Origin: Epiperipatus broadwayi
Taxonomy: Eukaryota; Onychophora; Udeonychophora; Euonychophora; Peripatidae
DNA: 64,000 nucleotides
Assembly (NCBI GenBank): GCA_028023455.1
Contig: JAQFVV010000031.1
Span: 1,614,001 to 1,678,000 of the forward strand
Direction: 5' to 3'
Position 1 is the stretch's first letter, and every line of letters begins with the position of its first letter. The translations under genes were made by a program, and so were the position numbers. Of this stretch, positions 38,438 to 49,060 are shown one piece after another. The notes under the pieces were generated by a model that searched no databases, was not told the origin of the DNA, and saw nothing but the letters and a program-made list of their open reading frames with translations.

Positions 38438-38775
38438 AAAACTCTTCATACAGTAGTGCCACTTACTGCAAGCCAGATTAATCAATGGATACCAGAAGGC
38501 TTGAGCATAAAATCCCTATCTCCCCAGACTAGTTTCTAGCTTGTGGCTTTCATCAGTGAGGAACCTTGGATCTGAGCGCACTGCACCTAGATTTTAGGAT
38601 CTCATGCAATCCTCCGACAGCCACCTTTTATCTCTACTTAACTACAAAACTATGAGTCTAAAATTGAAAACAATAATATTTTCAATCCAATCTCATTACC
38701 TTATATAGTCATATAGGTCTGAACTCATTGATTATTCTGTTTTGCACTGAGTGGCACTACTGTATGAAGAGTTTT
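38438..38775 (-). mobile_element. 338-bp TIR element carrying a hammerhead ribozyme
   Basis: The first and last 26 bp (38438-38463, 38750-38775) are exact reverse complements, including CTTCATACAGTAGTGCCACT. Imperfect pairing continues inward, with CAGA and ATTAATCAATG blocks, to about 50 bp. RTE linker coding lies immediately downstream and RT sequence upstream, so the element is nested in the RTE copy. The interior has no open frame but holds a hammerhead ribozyme on the minus strand. Part of the unit, ribozyme included, recurs in decayed form at 21020-21096. A target duplication could not be fixed with certainty. It is either a MITE that captured a ribozyme or a retrozyme-like element with inverted ends. 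Confidence 0.85.
38521..38562 (-). ncRNA. Type I hammerhead ribozyme, apparently intact
   Basis: On the minus strand the core is complete. Stem I 5' strand is UCCUCA (38562-38557), then the CUGAUGA box (38556-38550), stem II AGC/GCU with loop CACAA, the GAAAC box (38536-38532), a minimal stem III of about two pairs (AC...GU) with a UA loop, and the cleavage triplet GUC (38529-38527). The stem I 3' strand is UGGGGA (38526-38521), pairing with UCCUCA by five Watson-Crick pairs and one G-U. Self-cleavage is predicted between 38527 and 38526. The very short stem III is known from hammerheads of Penelope-like elements, schistosome SINE-like repeats and metazoan retrozymes, which often cleave as dimers. 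All core nucleotides are present; activity itself is untested. Confidence 0.88.
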
Positions 38776-39815
38776 ACTGGAACTTTTCCTTTCTTTATAA
38801 ATTAATTGACTATTTCGTTTTTCATTTAAAATTTTTGGCAATTCAAAAGCTGTTTTAATTGCAGGAAGTACTTCTTTTATTATTCTTTGTTTTTTTATTA
38901 CTACATAATTCTTTGTAATAATTCTTACAAACACTTTCTCTTTTTTATTAATAATTTCATCTGTTCTTGTTATTGCTGAAACTTTTCTATCAATATTGAA
39001 ATGTTTATACTTTTGAAACTTGTATTCTATTTTATAATTTTTCTCACTAATTCAGTTATATATTTTTTTATATCAACATTAATTTTTATTTCTTTAATAA
39101 CATTTTGCAGAAATCCAGACATTAATTTTTTCTTAATAAATCATTTAATCTTTTTTTTATGTTCACACATTCATTATCTTGTCTCAATTGAAATTTTTAT
39201 AATGAATTGCTGTGTTTTTTAAAATCAGTTATTTCTACAGTAATTTTTGGTAGTGTATCGGTTAGTTTGTTATTGATTACAATCAAGTCTGAATATCTTG
39301 GATGCCATTTAATATTTTGAAATGATTTGCAAGTTTTAATTTAAATTCATTGCATCTGAAGATTAGAAATGTTAACAGATAATAGTTATTCTTAATAGTT
39401 TCATCTCCAAATTTGTATTTACACCTCACTAACTGAGAATGTTCCCATATGAAATTTATTAAGAATCTTACAATCTTAAATTTAATACATATTTTCCATT
39501 AATCAAAATATAGTTCAATTCTGATATATCTTCATTTGGATTCTTTCATGTTTATTTATATTCAGAATTTGTCTCAAAAAAGGAATTCATATCATTTTAT
39601 TTCTTCTGCAAATTTCACAAGTCTGTGTCTTCTCTCATTCCTATTTCACAACCAAATTTATTCCCACCATTTTCATCAGAAATTAAAATTTGCTATGATA
39701 ATTTTATATTGTTGTTTGGAATTATTGGAAAGGAAATTTTTGAGACCTTTTTCTTTATGTTGTAACTGTTATTATGTCATTATTTATATAGTAAACAAAT
39801 ATGAATGAGCTGCTT

Positions 39816-40733
39816 ATCTCATGTATAAATCATCAGAAAGTCTTAATTAAAACATTATCTTGAAGATAAGATAAATGTGTGTGTGTGTGTGTGTGAATGA
39901 TCTTTTTTAGATATTTACAATTATGATAGACAAAAATGAATTGTGATTATTCATCCTAGATTAACAGCCAAGGCAAAATTTGGCAATCATAAATAAAAGT
40001 TAGCTATAATATTCTGATTGCAAACTCAGATTGTTATTCAATGCTATTTTATTTTGCTACCTATACTTGCAGATTACTTTCAAGAGAAAGAATATTACAT
40101 GAAGTGGAAGAAAAATTAAAGAAAAAAGATGGTTGATTTAAAATAGTGGACATGTGCTTTAATACAAAGGCACAAATATATGAAGCACAAAAAAAATAGG
40201 AATTATTATAAATAAAAAATAGATTGATGTTATATCAGAGAGAATGGTAAGATGCAGCTATTCAACTTAATGGAAGATCGAATGGAGATAATTTGCTCAA
40301 ATATGTTCTATTGTAATAAAAAAAAGTAAATGATTTCTATAAAGATATTAAAAACATTATATTACAATTGTATTTATTTTTAGTGAATTTACTATAGGAC
40401 ATCTACTTGAAATAAAAATCCTAAGCCTGTTTGAGATTTGATAAAAACTCAAGATTTATTAACTCAGATTTAGGTGTAATCTCAGGTTATGTTTTTGCAT
40501 CAATAAAATAGAATAGTAAATTTGAGGAAAATGCATATTATATATACTGCATAATTTAATTTTAAAGAAATTTCAAAAATTAATATAATCGTAATGCCAG
40601 AGTACATTTAAAAATGCATATTTTAGTCATCAGGAAGAGTAACAGGATTTACCGTGATATGTGGCCAGCATAATATCTCAAATATACCCAAAGCCAGCAA
40701 GCAAATAGTGATGTAAATCATTAAAGCTTTACT
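39816..40733. other. AT-rich DNA with a (TG)n microsatellite
   Basis: (TG)10 at 39876-39895. Nothing else is recognised. Confidence 0.45.
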
Positions 40734-40832
40734 TAATTAGAGGTTTGAATTCAGGATTTTTAGCCTGTTTATCCTCCACTCCATCTGGAGGATGAATAGA
40801 GTGAAAAATCCAAATTCAAATTCCTTTAATTA
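40734..40832. repeat. Palindromic MITE-like repeat
   Basis: The 99-bp segment folds on itself: TAATTA ends, TTTGAATT/AATTCAAA, GGATTTTT/AAAAATCC and ATCCTCCA/TGGAGGAT pair around a short centre near 40780-40785. Part of one arm recurs near 5246-5297, so it belongs to a dispersed family. Confidence 0.75.
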
Positions 40833-43680
40833 CATATACAAGAAACATGTAAATTACATATTGCCTTAGAATTAAAAGCTTTATTGTTTTCAGAAAATTT
40901 ATAAATGACTTAAATTCTTATTATCAATTAAACATTTTAAAATCGTTTTATTTTTTAATTCTAAAATAAACTGCTATTATTTGGATTCCCCGTTAATGAG
41001 AATAATATAGAAACAACGGAACTAATAGGACGATTTGAAAGTTTCCGCTTATATTTGTATTTACCTTCGATGAAAGAACTAAACATACATACAGAAATAA
41101 ATGTCAGAGTTACGTACATATATAGTAAATGGAATGTTACAAAGTCATCTCATAATTTATTTTAAAAAAATTATATGAACTCTATTTGCTAATATATAAC
41201 CTTATATATCATTTACCTACAGTAATTTATTATTTTACCTTTTTTTTTTACTGAATATTTTTTCCTTTAATATTAAACTTCTGTCCTCCGTCAAAAATAA
41301 CTTTTTTTTTATTCACATGACCTCTAATACATCACAATTGTAACACTTTACAAGACAATTTAAAAAAAAAAAAATCATCTAATGCTTCAATAAGCAAAAA
41401 AGTCAAAACGTAATCTGATTTGTTGACCGCTAGAGACATGGTAACGGAAATGTAAAGTAAGACCAAATATATATTTCTTACCTGAATATTTATAACTAAT
41501 AATCAATGAGGAACAAATATATTTAAAAACACTAATGATAATATATATATATTTAGAGATTGATATTCAATTGCGATTTTTATATTTCTATAGCTTTGAA
41601 ATAATGTGACACAAGGAGCAGTCAGTTTTTATTGTCTTTGTCGTATGGCTGACGAGATGCGAGTACAATTTTAAACAGATCACTAAGGATTCTTGCAGTG
41701 TATACAATGAAATTGTCGACAGGGACAGACTGTTGGCGCCTGAATGGTTGCATCGAGACACACTGCACCATCGTGAACGATGAGAAAACACCTCGGAAAT
41801 CTTCAATTCTAGAGTCCAGAGATGGTTCTGACAATATATAGGATAACTCCATGTAATTCAGAGAAAATGTCAAATTAAAAAAAAAAAAGAGTCGATTAGA
41901 ATTCATATACCTAACTGTATGGTATCAAAAAACCTCTCTTTTTTATTATTATTTTAAATGATCATTTAGATACATATTTATCTATATAAACACGTAATTC
42001 CATGGTTTACAACACTATCATATCAATAAAAACTTTTTTTTCTGACACTGACCATTATTTCAAACTGTAACCAACCAATATTTACTTAAAAATTAACCTT
42101 AAACCCTCTCAATATTGCAGCAAACTAAGTTTGTGAATAATCCTTTTTTTAGAAGAGGCCGGGAAGTGGGATTACCTTTCAATGAGCTATTTAAAAATTG
42201 TTATATATTTTCTCAAGTTTTATGATAGAGCTTTAAAAATATTGTCATACTAAAATTGCAACCAATCAATGGATAGCTATCATCCAAGATAAAGTTTTAT
42301 TGTGATTGTAGTATCTCTCTGTGTAGTTAACTTTATCTGAGAAAGTCATCTATGATTGCAAATTGATTTAAAGTAAAAATAAATTATTTATAATATGTAC
42401 ATTTGTTACTATAGCCTTTTTTTCTTTTATTCTAATCATTTCTTATATTTCACACAAAAAAATTTCTATGCATCATATTTCCATCTCTTCATTGTTTGAC
42501 CTCCAGATTTACACTCCCAATTCTGGCTTCCATATTTTTCAACTGGCTATGTTACCATTCTTTCTGATTTTCAGTGAATTCATACTGCCCCCTCCCATGT
42601 GATTGTAATTCACTGTTCAACAATAACATAAATTAGAAATCAGCAGTTTTTGCATACATAGACTAAGAAATCCTATCAATAACACAGGCAAATTTAAGCT
42701 TATCCAATCGTATTGCAATGTTTATATTATTTCAGTTATGACAATAAGTCTTAAGCCAGAAACTAGTCTGGCAACATGGAAAAGAAAGCATTAAATAGAT
42801 TTAATAAGTACTACCATGACAGAATTGAAATTGAGTCTAAAAAACATTTAAGTAATTTGGAATCATGATTTTTTTATATTTATTATGAGATATTACTAAT
42901 AGTTAGTGATAGCCAGTTGTAGTTAATGTACTGAGTTCAATGTTTGACTTCACTTTTGTTAGTGATCAGTATATGACTAGCTGGGTTTTTTTTTTTTTTG
43001 TATTTGTGCATTTTACTGTCTACTAAGCTAGGCAGCCATTTTTTAAATAAATAACAGTTTCAGAGACATAGAAAAATATTTACAAAAAAAGCCTGTTAAG
43101 AAACAGATGTCATATTTAATATTTCAATTTTATTTTTAGTTTTTTTTTTTAAAAAAAAAAAATTGGAGAGTCTAACAATAATTATTGAAATTGATAAAAC
43201 TTTTTTTATAATGCAAAAAAATCAATAGAAGAATGCTTTCACAGCAGTGATTTTTCGATAGCTTGTGCAGAGAAACCAATGGATGCTTCATTGTAACTGC
43301 TCCAGGTAGAACAGTAGCTATTTATTATAGATGCAACTAAACAAAATGTCACAGATGGATCTACAATTTTACATCTACAAAAGTGATAAATTAAGGCATG
43401 CAGGATTAAACATTTCCAAGTGCACTAAAAAAAATTAAAAAAAAATTAAAATATTAAAAAGGTTTGCTTTTATCAGCCCTTTTTTGTAAACATTTTTGTA
43501 TGCTCCTGAAAATGTATATTTATGGTATATAAAAAAAATGGCCACCAAGCTTGATAAACAGTAAAATACATAAGAACCTTGATGTATTTTTATATTGAAC
43601 TATTTTCATCATCTAATGTATGTAGGAATGTCTTTACAAAAATTTAGCTTTATTTAAATATTCCAAATACATTCAACTGT
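40833..43680. other. AT-rich DNA with one exon-like patch and a ribozyme remnant
   Basis: At 41600-41840 base composition is clearly more balanced, and a minus frame (41622-41906, 94 codons) stays open. A plus frame is also open from about 41600 to a stop at 41776. No protein family is recognised in either, so a host exon, an old repeat and chance all remain possible. The remnant at 42729-42772 is listed separately. The rest shows nothing recognisable. Confidence 0.4.
42729..42772 (+). ncRNA. Hammerhead ribozyme remnant (copy D)
   Basis: The plus strand keeps the second half of the core exactly as in the intact copy: GAAAC, UAG, the GUC triplet and UGG. The CUGAUGA box reads GUUAUGA, and the stem I partner has decayed (UAUUUCA against UGGCAAC). 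It is probably inactive. No terminal inverted repeats were found around it. Confidence 0.45.
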
Positions 43681-43695
43681 TAGTATATGCCCAAT

Positions 43696-43729
43696 GTTTC
43701 GAGAGATATTAGTCTCCCCTCTTCTTCAG
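43696..43729 (-). ncRNA. Hammerhead-like core at the Penelope 3' end
   Basis: The minus strand has CUGAAGA (fits CUGANGA), a purine-rich strand with GAGA and its complement UCUC around CUAAUAU as a possible stem II, then GAAAC. A matching NUH triplet with a convincing stem I could not be found, so only half of the structure is supported. Penelope-like elements are known to carry hammerhead motifs in their terminal repeats. Confidence 0.45.
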
Positions 43730-43763
43730 GTATTACTGGTCTGATCAGTGACAGTACTAGCAT

Positions 43764-43838
43764 GGGATTCGAACCTGGATCTTTAGATGCTTGAGTTTTG
43801 AATTTTAAGGTAATGCTCTAACCAACAGCCATCCTGCC
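43764..43838 (-). other. tRNA-like promoter segment in the Penelope 3' region
   Basis: The minus strand reads GGATGGCTGTTGGTTAGAGC, an A-box-like D-arm, and about 40 bp further GATCCAGGTTCGAATCCCAT, a perfect-looking B box and T-arm (GGTTCGAATCC). Spacing suits RNA polymerase III. It could be a SINE head joined to the Penelope tail, or part of the Penelope 3' UTR. The second copy (A-box-like block at 48362-48380) has the same arrangement. Confidence 0.7.
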
Positions 43839-43896
43839 AAAGACAAAAATCTGTAGTAATTTCATATACTTATCTATGAGGTTCCTCCTGATTTCT

Positions 43897-44217
43897 CTAC
43901 TTTTTCATAAGAGCATAGTTGATTAGCAGTTTCCATACATTATGTATAGTCACACTAGGTTTGCTTATGGGATTTTTTGCCATTGTCATGTAAGCTTCTT
44001 TAAATTTTCTTTTTTGTACCTTTTCTTCTCTATCCAATATTTTTGTATTTTTCCAATTGAACATATGTTCATTGGCACATACATGTTCTGCTACCTTAGA
44101 CATATCAGTTTTCTCTCTTCTAATCATCAGTTTGTATTCTTGCAAGTGCTTTTCAATGGGATGACTGGTCTCACCAATATATGTTCTTCCACATTCACAT
44201 GCTATTTCATATATGCA
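43897..44217 (-). pseudogene. GIY-YIG endonuclease domain of a Penelope-like element
   Basis: This 106-codon open stretch begins CIYEIACECGRTYIGETSHP: IYE and TYIG are the two halves of the GIY-YIG signature, with the CxC pair usual in Penelope endonucleases. It continues with HLQEYKLMIRR, VAEHVCANEHMFNW (the AEH...H...W block) and ILDREEKVQKRKFKEAYM, which matches the conserved ILDRE-(x)n-RK-x-KEA region. In the family this domain nicks target DNA for reverse transcription. The domain is nearly complete, but the upstream RT is frameshifted, so the protein is not made in full. Confidence 0.88.
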
Positions 44218-44956
44218 AGTTTTTTTCTTTTCATTATTTCACATTTAGGCTTTGTAGATACTAAAATTTCTCATATGGTGGTATAGCTCTGGAAAGCTGT
44301 TATGTTATACTGATTGCAGATTTTCCTTAATTTGCTATTTTTGGAATGTATGGGTATATTACAGTCCCAATGATTGTCTTTTCCCTTGATGGTTCTTTTT
44401 GTTGTCTATTTAATGTTTTCTTAATACAACTAGAACACTATCATCACAAACCTTCAGGAAAACACATAAAACCTTTTTTTTTTTTGCCAGTAGGAAACAG
44501 TCGTACCATAGTGAATTTTTTTGAAACCATTATCTTTTTGTTTTATTATATATGTAGTAAGTAAATGTGAAAATATATTCCATGGTATATGTAGTATACA
44601 TTTATGCAATAGTTAAAAAAAATCACATTGTTTAGAAGAATATTATTTTTTGAACACTATTTTAATGAACAAAGCACAAAAACATGTATCTGTTAATACT
44701 TCTGATAAATAAAAAAAAATGCAAACTAATAAAATCATTTATGAAATTTTTTTATGTAATATATTATACATCATTTTTGTAATCCATATATATATATAGA
44801 CATAGGATAAACAATTTTTAAAGCCTATAAAAGAGCATAGGCTTTTCCAACAGTTCCTTATAGAGAAATAAAGGAAAAGAGCTTAGTCACCAGGTTTTAT
44901 AATTGCTGATCATTATGGGTTTAAATATTTTTACATTCTTGTTTTATCACTTACCT

Positions 44957-45941
44957 TGTTTCCCCTAAAATAAGACTGGGTCTTATATTAATTTTTGCTT
45001 CAAAATTACACTAATAGTATTTATTTTCAAGGGATGTTTTATTTTTTCATGTGCAAAAATCTACTTTTATTCAAGTACTTTTTTAAGGCTGTTATTCCAA
45101 GGACCCCCACAATTACTTTCTTGTACTCACTGGAATAGCTTTCTTTTTGCACTCATCTTATCTGGCAATCAGAATATTTTGTTAAATTTATCTTTAAATC
45201 AAGTGTTAATTGAAGACCTGCAAAACAGGAGTGGTAACAAAAATGATTACAGTTACGAATGATTTGTTCACAGGAAAACAACAAAAATTTTATCAAGCAC
45301 AAAAATTCAGAAAATATTTCTGTATTTTATAAGTGCACATTAAATATGTTCTCCACATGCTATCAAGTGCACACATTGTAAAAACTTTCCAAATTACTCA
45401 TAATAGCCCTGTTTAGTATTCTTTTTAAAAACTTTTTTAGAAAAAGTTTTGATGATTTAACTTAAGCTAAACTTTGATTATTAAAATCATTTTTTTTATT
45501 TTAATAAAATCTTTTAGAAAAAAAAAATGTTCAAGAAATCAAACTATTTTTTCTTTTATCTTGAATATTTTAAAACTACCATGATGAAACTCTAACACTA
45601 AATCAAGCATTCTAAATCTAAGTAATAAATATAAGTAAAATAAATATCTAAAAATATATAAAGTAAATTGACTGATATACAGGTATGTGATAGGTAGAAT
45701 TACATATGTCAAAAATTTGTCGATAAGCAAATACAAAAAAAGCATATAATTTTTATTACTATTTATTTAAAGTATTGATGTCAATAATATAGTTTATTTA
45801 TACATTCATTACTTTATAATTCAATACATCCATTGGCTATTTATATGTCTGATGATCTTATAACTAGGGCTTATATTATAAGCATTCTGAAAAATAATGC
45901 TACGGCTTATTTTCTGGTTAGGTCTTATTGTCAGGTAAACA
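44957..45941. mobile_element. TIR element with TGTTTMCC ends
   Basis: The left end TGTTTCCCCTAAAATAAGAC and the reverse complement of the right end TGTTTACCTGACAATAAGAC agree at 16 of 20 positions. Subterminal AATAAGAC/GGTCTTAT repeats (for example near 44981, 45864 and 45909) are characteristic of this kind of element. There is no transposase frame and no clear target duplication. The TIRs have diverged, so it is an old non-autonomous copy. Confidence 0.6.
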
Positions 45942-45944
45942 TGG

Positions 45945-46140
45945 CAACTAAAAATAGCCTGATATTCATTTACTAACTATTTACAGATGGTTGTTTGAAT
46001 GATTATGGGGCTTTCTATCAGAAAAATAATCCTAAACCTGATTAAGACCTGAAAAAAAATTTTCTGGTTTGGATTTGAACCTATTTCAAAGGTATAAAAA
46101 TTAATTGAATTGCTGCTGTATCATAAGGGTGTCATAGATA
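45945..46140 (-). mobile_element. Decayed tRNA-derived SINE
   Basis: The minus strand has a B box ATAGGTTCAAATCCAAACC, a body with TAATCAGGTTTAGGATTAT, and a tail with GTAAATGAATATC and GGCTATTTTTAG. The tail recurs nearly exactly on the plus strand at 54075-54105 and more loosely at 55490-55515. It abuts the end of the TIR element at 45941. Confidence 0.5.
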
Positions 46141-48239
46141 TAATTAAATTTTTAATAAACACACTTTTAGTTGAAGTAGTCTCATGTCAAGTGAATGAGA
46201 AAATGAAATTTACCATATACAAAAATTACAAAATTAATTTGAAAAGCAGCTTAAAGAAGATATCTGTGGTGTATTATTTATAGCAGATTGTGATTGTAAA
46301 ACACCAGAATAAAATAACTTCTAGCCAGTTACATAGCTACTGATAAGCAAAAAAAACTATGCTTGGTTTTAGGAATTCTTTGACTGTCAAATATTAATTT
46401 ACAATATGATAATAAAAGTATTAAGGCAACTGTTATAAACATTAAAATTAGCCTTTTTTCAGAATTTTATTGGGGACTCCAAAATTCTAACTATGAAATA
46501 AGCTAAATTGATTAGAAAAATTTGGCGATGAAAGAAGACCATGAGAGAAGACGATATTCTCATATTTATGCGATGAACTGATTCATTTAGAAAGGATTTG
46601 ATGGTGAAAGATGATGATGAGCGAAAATAATCGGATGAACACCTACATCAAATAACAGCTGATAGTATCTTTCAGAGAAAGAAATATCAAAAAGATAAAC
46701 GGATTTTCTTTTTTACTAAGCTTGGGCAAAAGATAATTAAATATATTAATTTAAAGAGATACATTCTTAAAAACTTAATAATTTAATCAGCAGTTTAATC
46801 AGATCAGAACGTAACTAATGAATTATTCGTGATTATAATCTACTAGAAGGTTAACGTACTGTGTCCGGTATTTGGTTGCCTTTGGATCATAAAAATGAAA
46901 TTAGAAGTTTTATTTTATCTAGATAAACGTATGTCCACACATAGGTTGATAGCAAATTGTTTTAAAAAATAATAACTTACATATTTTAGTTAAAATAATT
47001 GTATAAAAAAAAAAACACATTTTAGGGTGCATTAATTTTGTTTCAAGGACAGTTTTTATTTAAAGAAAAAATAAAGATATAGAATGCAATAACAAAAATG
47101 TATATAGAATGAAAGCACTGTTTTAAAACTGGATTAAAACAATTAAATCCACATGATTTAATGAAACGTCATGATTATAAATTAGTAATCTATTTATATA
47201 TAAAACTAATTTTATTTACAAGCTGCAATTTAAAACTTGTTTTTTTTTTAAATGGGTAAAAAAATTAAATAAATAATTAGCACATTCATTCGCCTACGAA
47301 TTTTTAATCGTTATTGTTTAAGTAAATTTCAAATTAATGTATAATTGAACTAAATTGTAGACACAAGCAAGAATCTAAAATAAATAAATAATTTTCTGTA
47401 GATGGGAAACAAATCATCTTCTGCACATTTATTATTTTTCTATAGCGAGTACTAGTACTAAAATTATCTAATTTCTTCTATACCGTACAGTTTGGAAAAG
47501 GTTAATTCTAATAAATGTGTCACTAAGGCATATAAAAAACTGATAGGATCTTATAGCATGATATTTATATGCTTTCCAAGAGTCTTAGCTATAGAAGCTA
47601 AAAATATAATAAGTAATGACAAACAAATTATTACAGTGACGCTATTTGATCAAGACGATTTTTTTTTTTTTGCGTCCATATAGAAAGGAAAAGGAAAAAG
47701 AAATCTCTGTTTGGTCAACTGAGTGCTGATATTCAAAGATCATCCAATCACACAATTATTTATAATATTGCACATGACAAGATCTTATGAAATCATAAAA
47801 TTTGCTTTTTAGTAAATCACTTAACATGAATAAACTTTCACTACAAATTATGATTTACACAATCCAATTACATGTAAAACTGGAGTTTTTTTTATTCAAT
47901 AAAAAGAATATCTTAAACATGTATATATAGTTACGGTTAACTTAGCTTGGTTAATATATTATGCTAATTTAAAAGATATTTTTTTGCACTAAGATGAGAG
48001 AAATTTAGAATGGTTTGAAATTTAGAATAGTTACTATTTAGCAAATTGTCTGGTAATATACTTTAAGTCAATCTTTGAAAAATAAAAAAGACATTTAAAA
48101 TTATGAACTCTGAATTAACATGATTTGCATAATGTAAATATATATATATGTTTATTTGAAAGTTTGTGATGATAATATTTCACTTGCTTTTGTTGGCATT
48201 CAACTATTAGTTATTATAGTATTATGTAAAGCTTTGTAA
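46141..48239. other. AT-rich DNA, nothing recognised
   Basis: No gene or repeat boundary is supported. The 63-codon plus frame at 47492-47683 has no recognisable domain. Confidence 0.45.
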
Positions 48240-49060
48240 ATAAGATGTTTTGAGTGTTATTCTCCTCTCTTCTTAAGATGTTACTAACCTTATCTATAAT
48301 AGTAGTAGCATGGAATTGTCTAACGAGCTTTTGATTTATGAATACTGAATGAATTTAAAGTGATGCTCTAACCAATTGGCTATTTAGTTGAAGACAAATC
48401 AGCAGAAATTGTATACATTTATCTATAAAGATCCCCCTGATTTCTTCATTTTTTTCTTAAAGGTAAGGTTAAAAAATAATTTCCAAACTCTATGAATTAT
48501 TACAGTATGTTAACTTATGGAGTTATGTGCCACCATTATGTGAGAAGCTTCTTTAAAGTTCCTTTTACTTTAGATATATGTATTTTTTTCTTTCTAATAA
48601 TTAGTGCTCTTTTAATCATATTTTAATGGGATGTTTGTCTTCATCAATATACATTCTTCTCTATTCATATGATATTGGATAAATGCAACTTTTTTGTTTT
48701 TCTGCATTTCAAGTTCAGGTTTTGTAGAGATTAGGATCTTTTTGTATTATGCTACAGCTTTGGAAATTTGTTCTGATTTTATATCGATTGCAGATTTTCT
48801 TTTGTTTGTGTGCTATCCTTATCTACAGTATTATAATGATTTTTTTTGCGTGTGATATTTCTTAATGATAGATTTTCTTAATGATAGCTAATGAATAATC
48901 AACCATTCTTTGTTGAGAGTTTATGTACAACTTCTTTTTCCAAGTCACTTTGTTTAATAATTGTAGTATAACTTCCCTTTTATATTTTCATCATGTTTGA
49001 ATGTATATGGGTCTATATACTATGTGTTTGATTTTGCCACGAAGGAATCTTGTTACAAGA
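48240..49060 (-). mobile_element. Decayed Penelope-like retroelement (copy 2)
   Basis: The nucleotide order parallels copy 1. A tail with a CTC/TCTTCTTAAG block at 48260-48280 (matching the hammerhead-like block) lies at the low end, then a decayed tRNA-like segment whose A-box region GCCAATTGGTTAGAGCATCA lies at 48362-48381, and the endonuclease at about 48450-48700. The last is now full of stops, but ISTKPELEMQKNKK and FKEASHIMVAHN are readable and match VSTKPKCEIMKRKK and FKEAYMTMAKN of copy 1. Beyond that, at 48870-49010, SDLEKEVVHKLSTKNG resembles the linker before the endonuclease. It extends further 5' than copy 1 and is older. Confidence 0.7.

Larger units (their letters stand above)
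37090..39815 (-). pseudogene. Decayed RTE-type LINE (endonuclease plus reverse transcriptase)
   Basis: Read from high to low coordinates, the order is that of an RTE polyprotein. An apurinic-like endonuclease part (39600-39680, NERRHRLVKFAEE; 39500-39545, NEDISELNYILINGKYVL, matching the conserved N-x-IDYILI strand) comes first. A linker follows (39000-39400; 38776-38935, KTAFELPKILNEKRNSQ). RT is next: 38010-38100 LDHIKGLTEVIEK, 37930-38000 FDCIHIS, 37680-37740 FAVDMVIFANN (decayed FADD), and IGLKINAKK. The thumb and C-terminal part (37110-37330) ends with a block resembling W-RDLYSAED of the copy at 61.8 kb. Frameshifts and stops are numerous, so it is dead. It is interrupted by the TIR element at 38438-38775, a younger insertion. 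No 3' GAT-repeat tail is obvious in this copy. Confidence 0.82.
43681..44545 (-). mobile_element. 5'-truncated Penelope-like retroelement (copy 1)
   Basis: From high to low coordinates: the C-terminal RT/linker region in broken frames (44545-44250), including ICNQYNITAFQSY after IYPYIP, as in the PYI-x-KI-x-N segment common before the endonuclease. Then a GIY-YIG endonuclease (44217-43897), a tRNA-like segment (43838-43764) and a hammerhead-like core (43729-43696). The 5' part of RT is absent, as in most Penelope insertions. At least two frameshifts and one stop precede the endonuclease. The order is shared with the copy at 48.2-49.1 kb, so the whole set travelled as one unit. Confidence 0.85.

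Noticed and set aside
43764-43838. A true tRNA gene
   Set aside because: Acceptor stem does not pair and the anticodon arm is degenerate; only the promoter boxes are tRNA-like.
43941-44286. 114-codon plus-strand frame over the Penelope endonuclease
   Set aside because: Antisense shadow; the minus strand carries the recognisable GIY-YIG motifs.
45848-45890. CTGATGA near 45849 as a further hammerhead
   Set aside because: No GAAA box follows at a usable distance.
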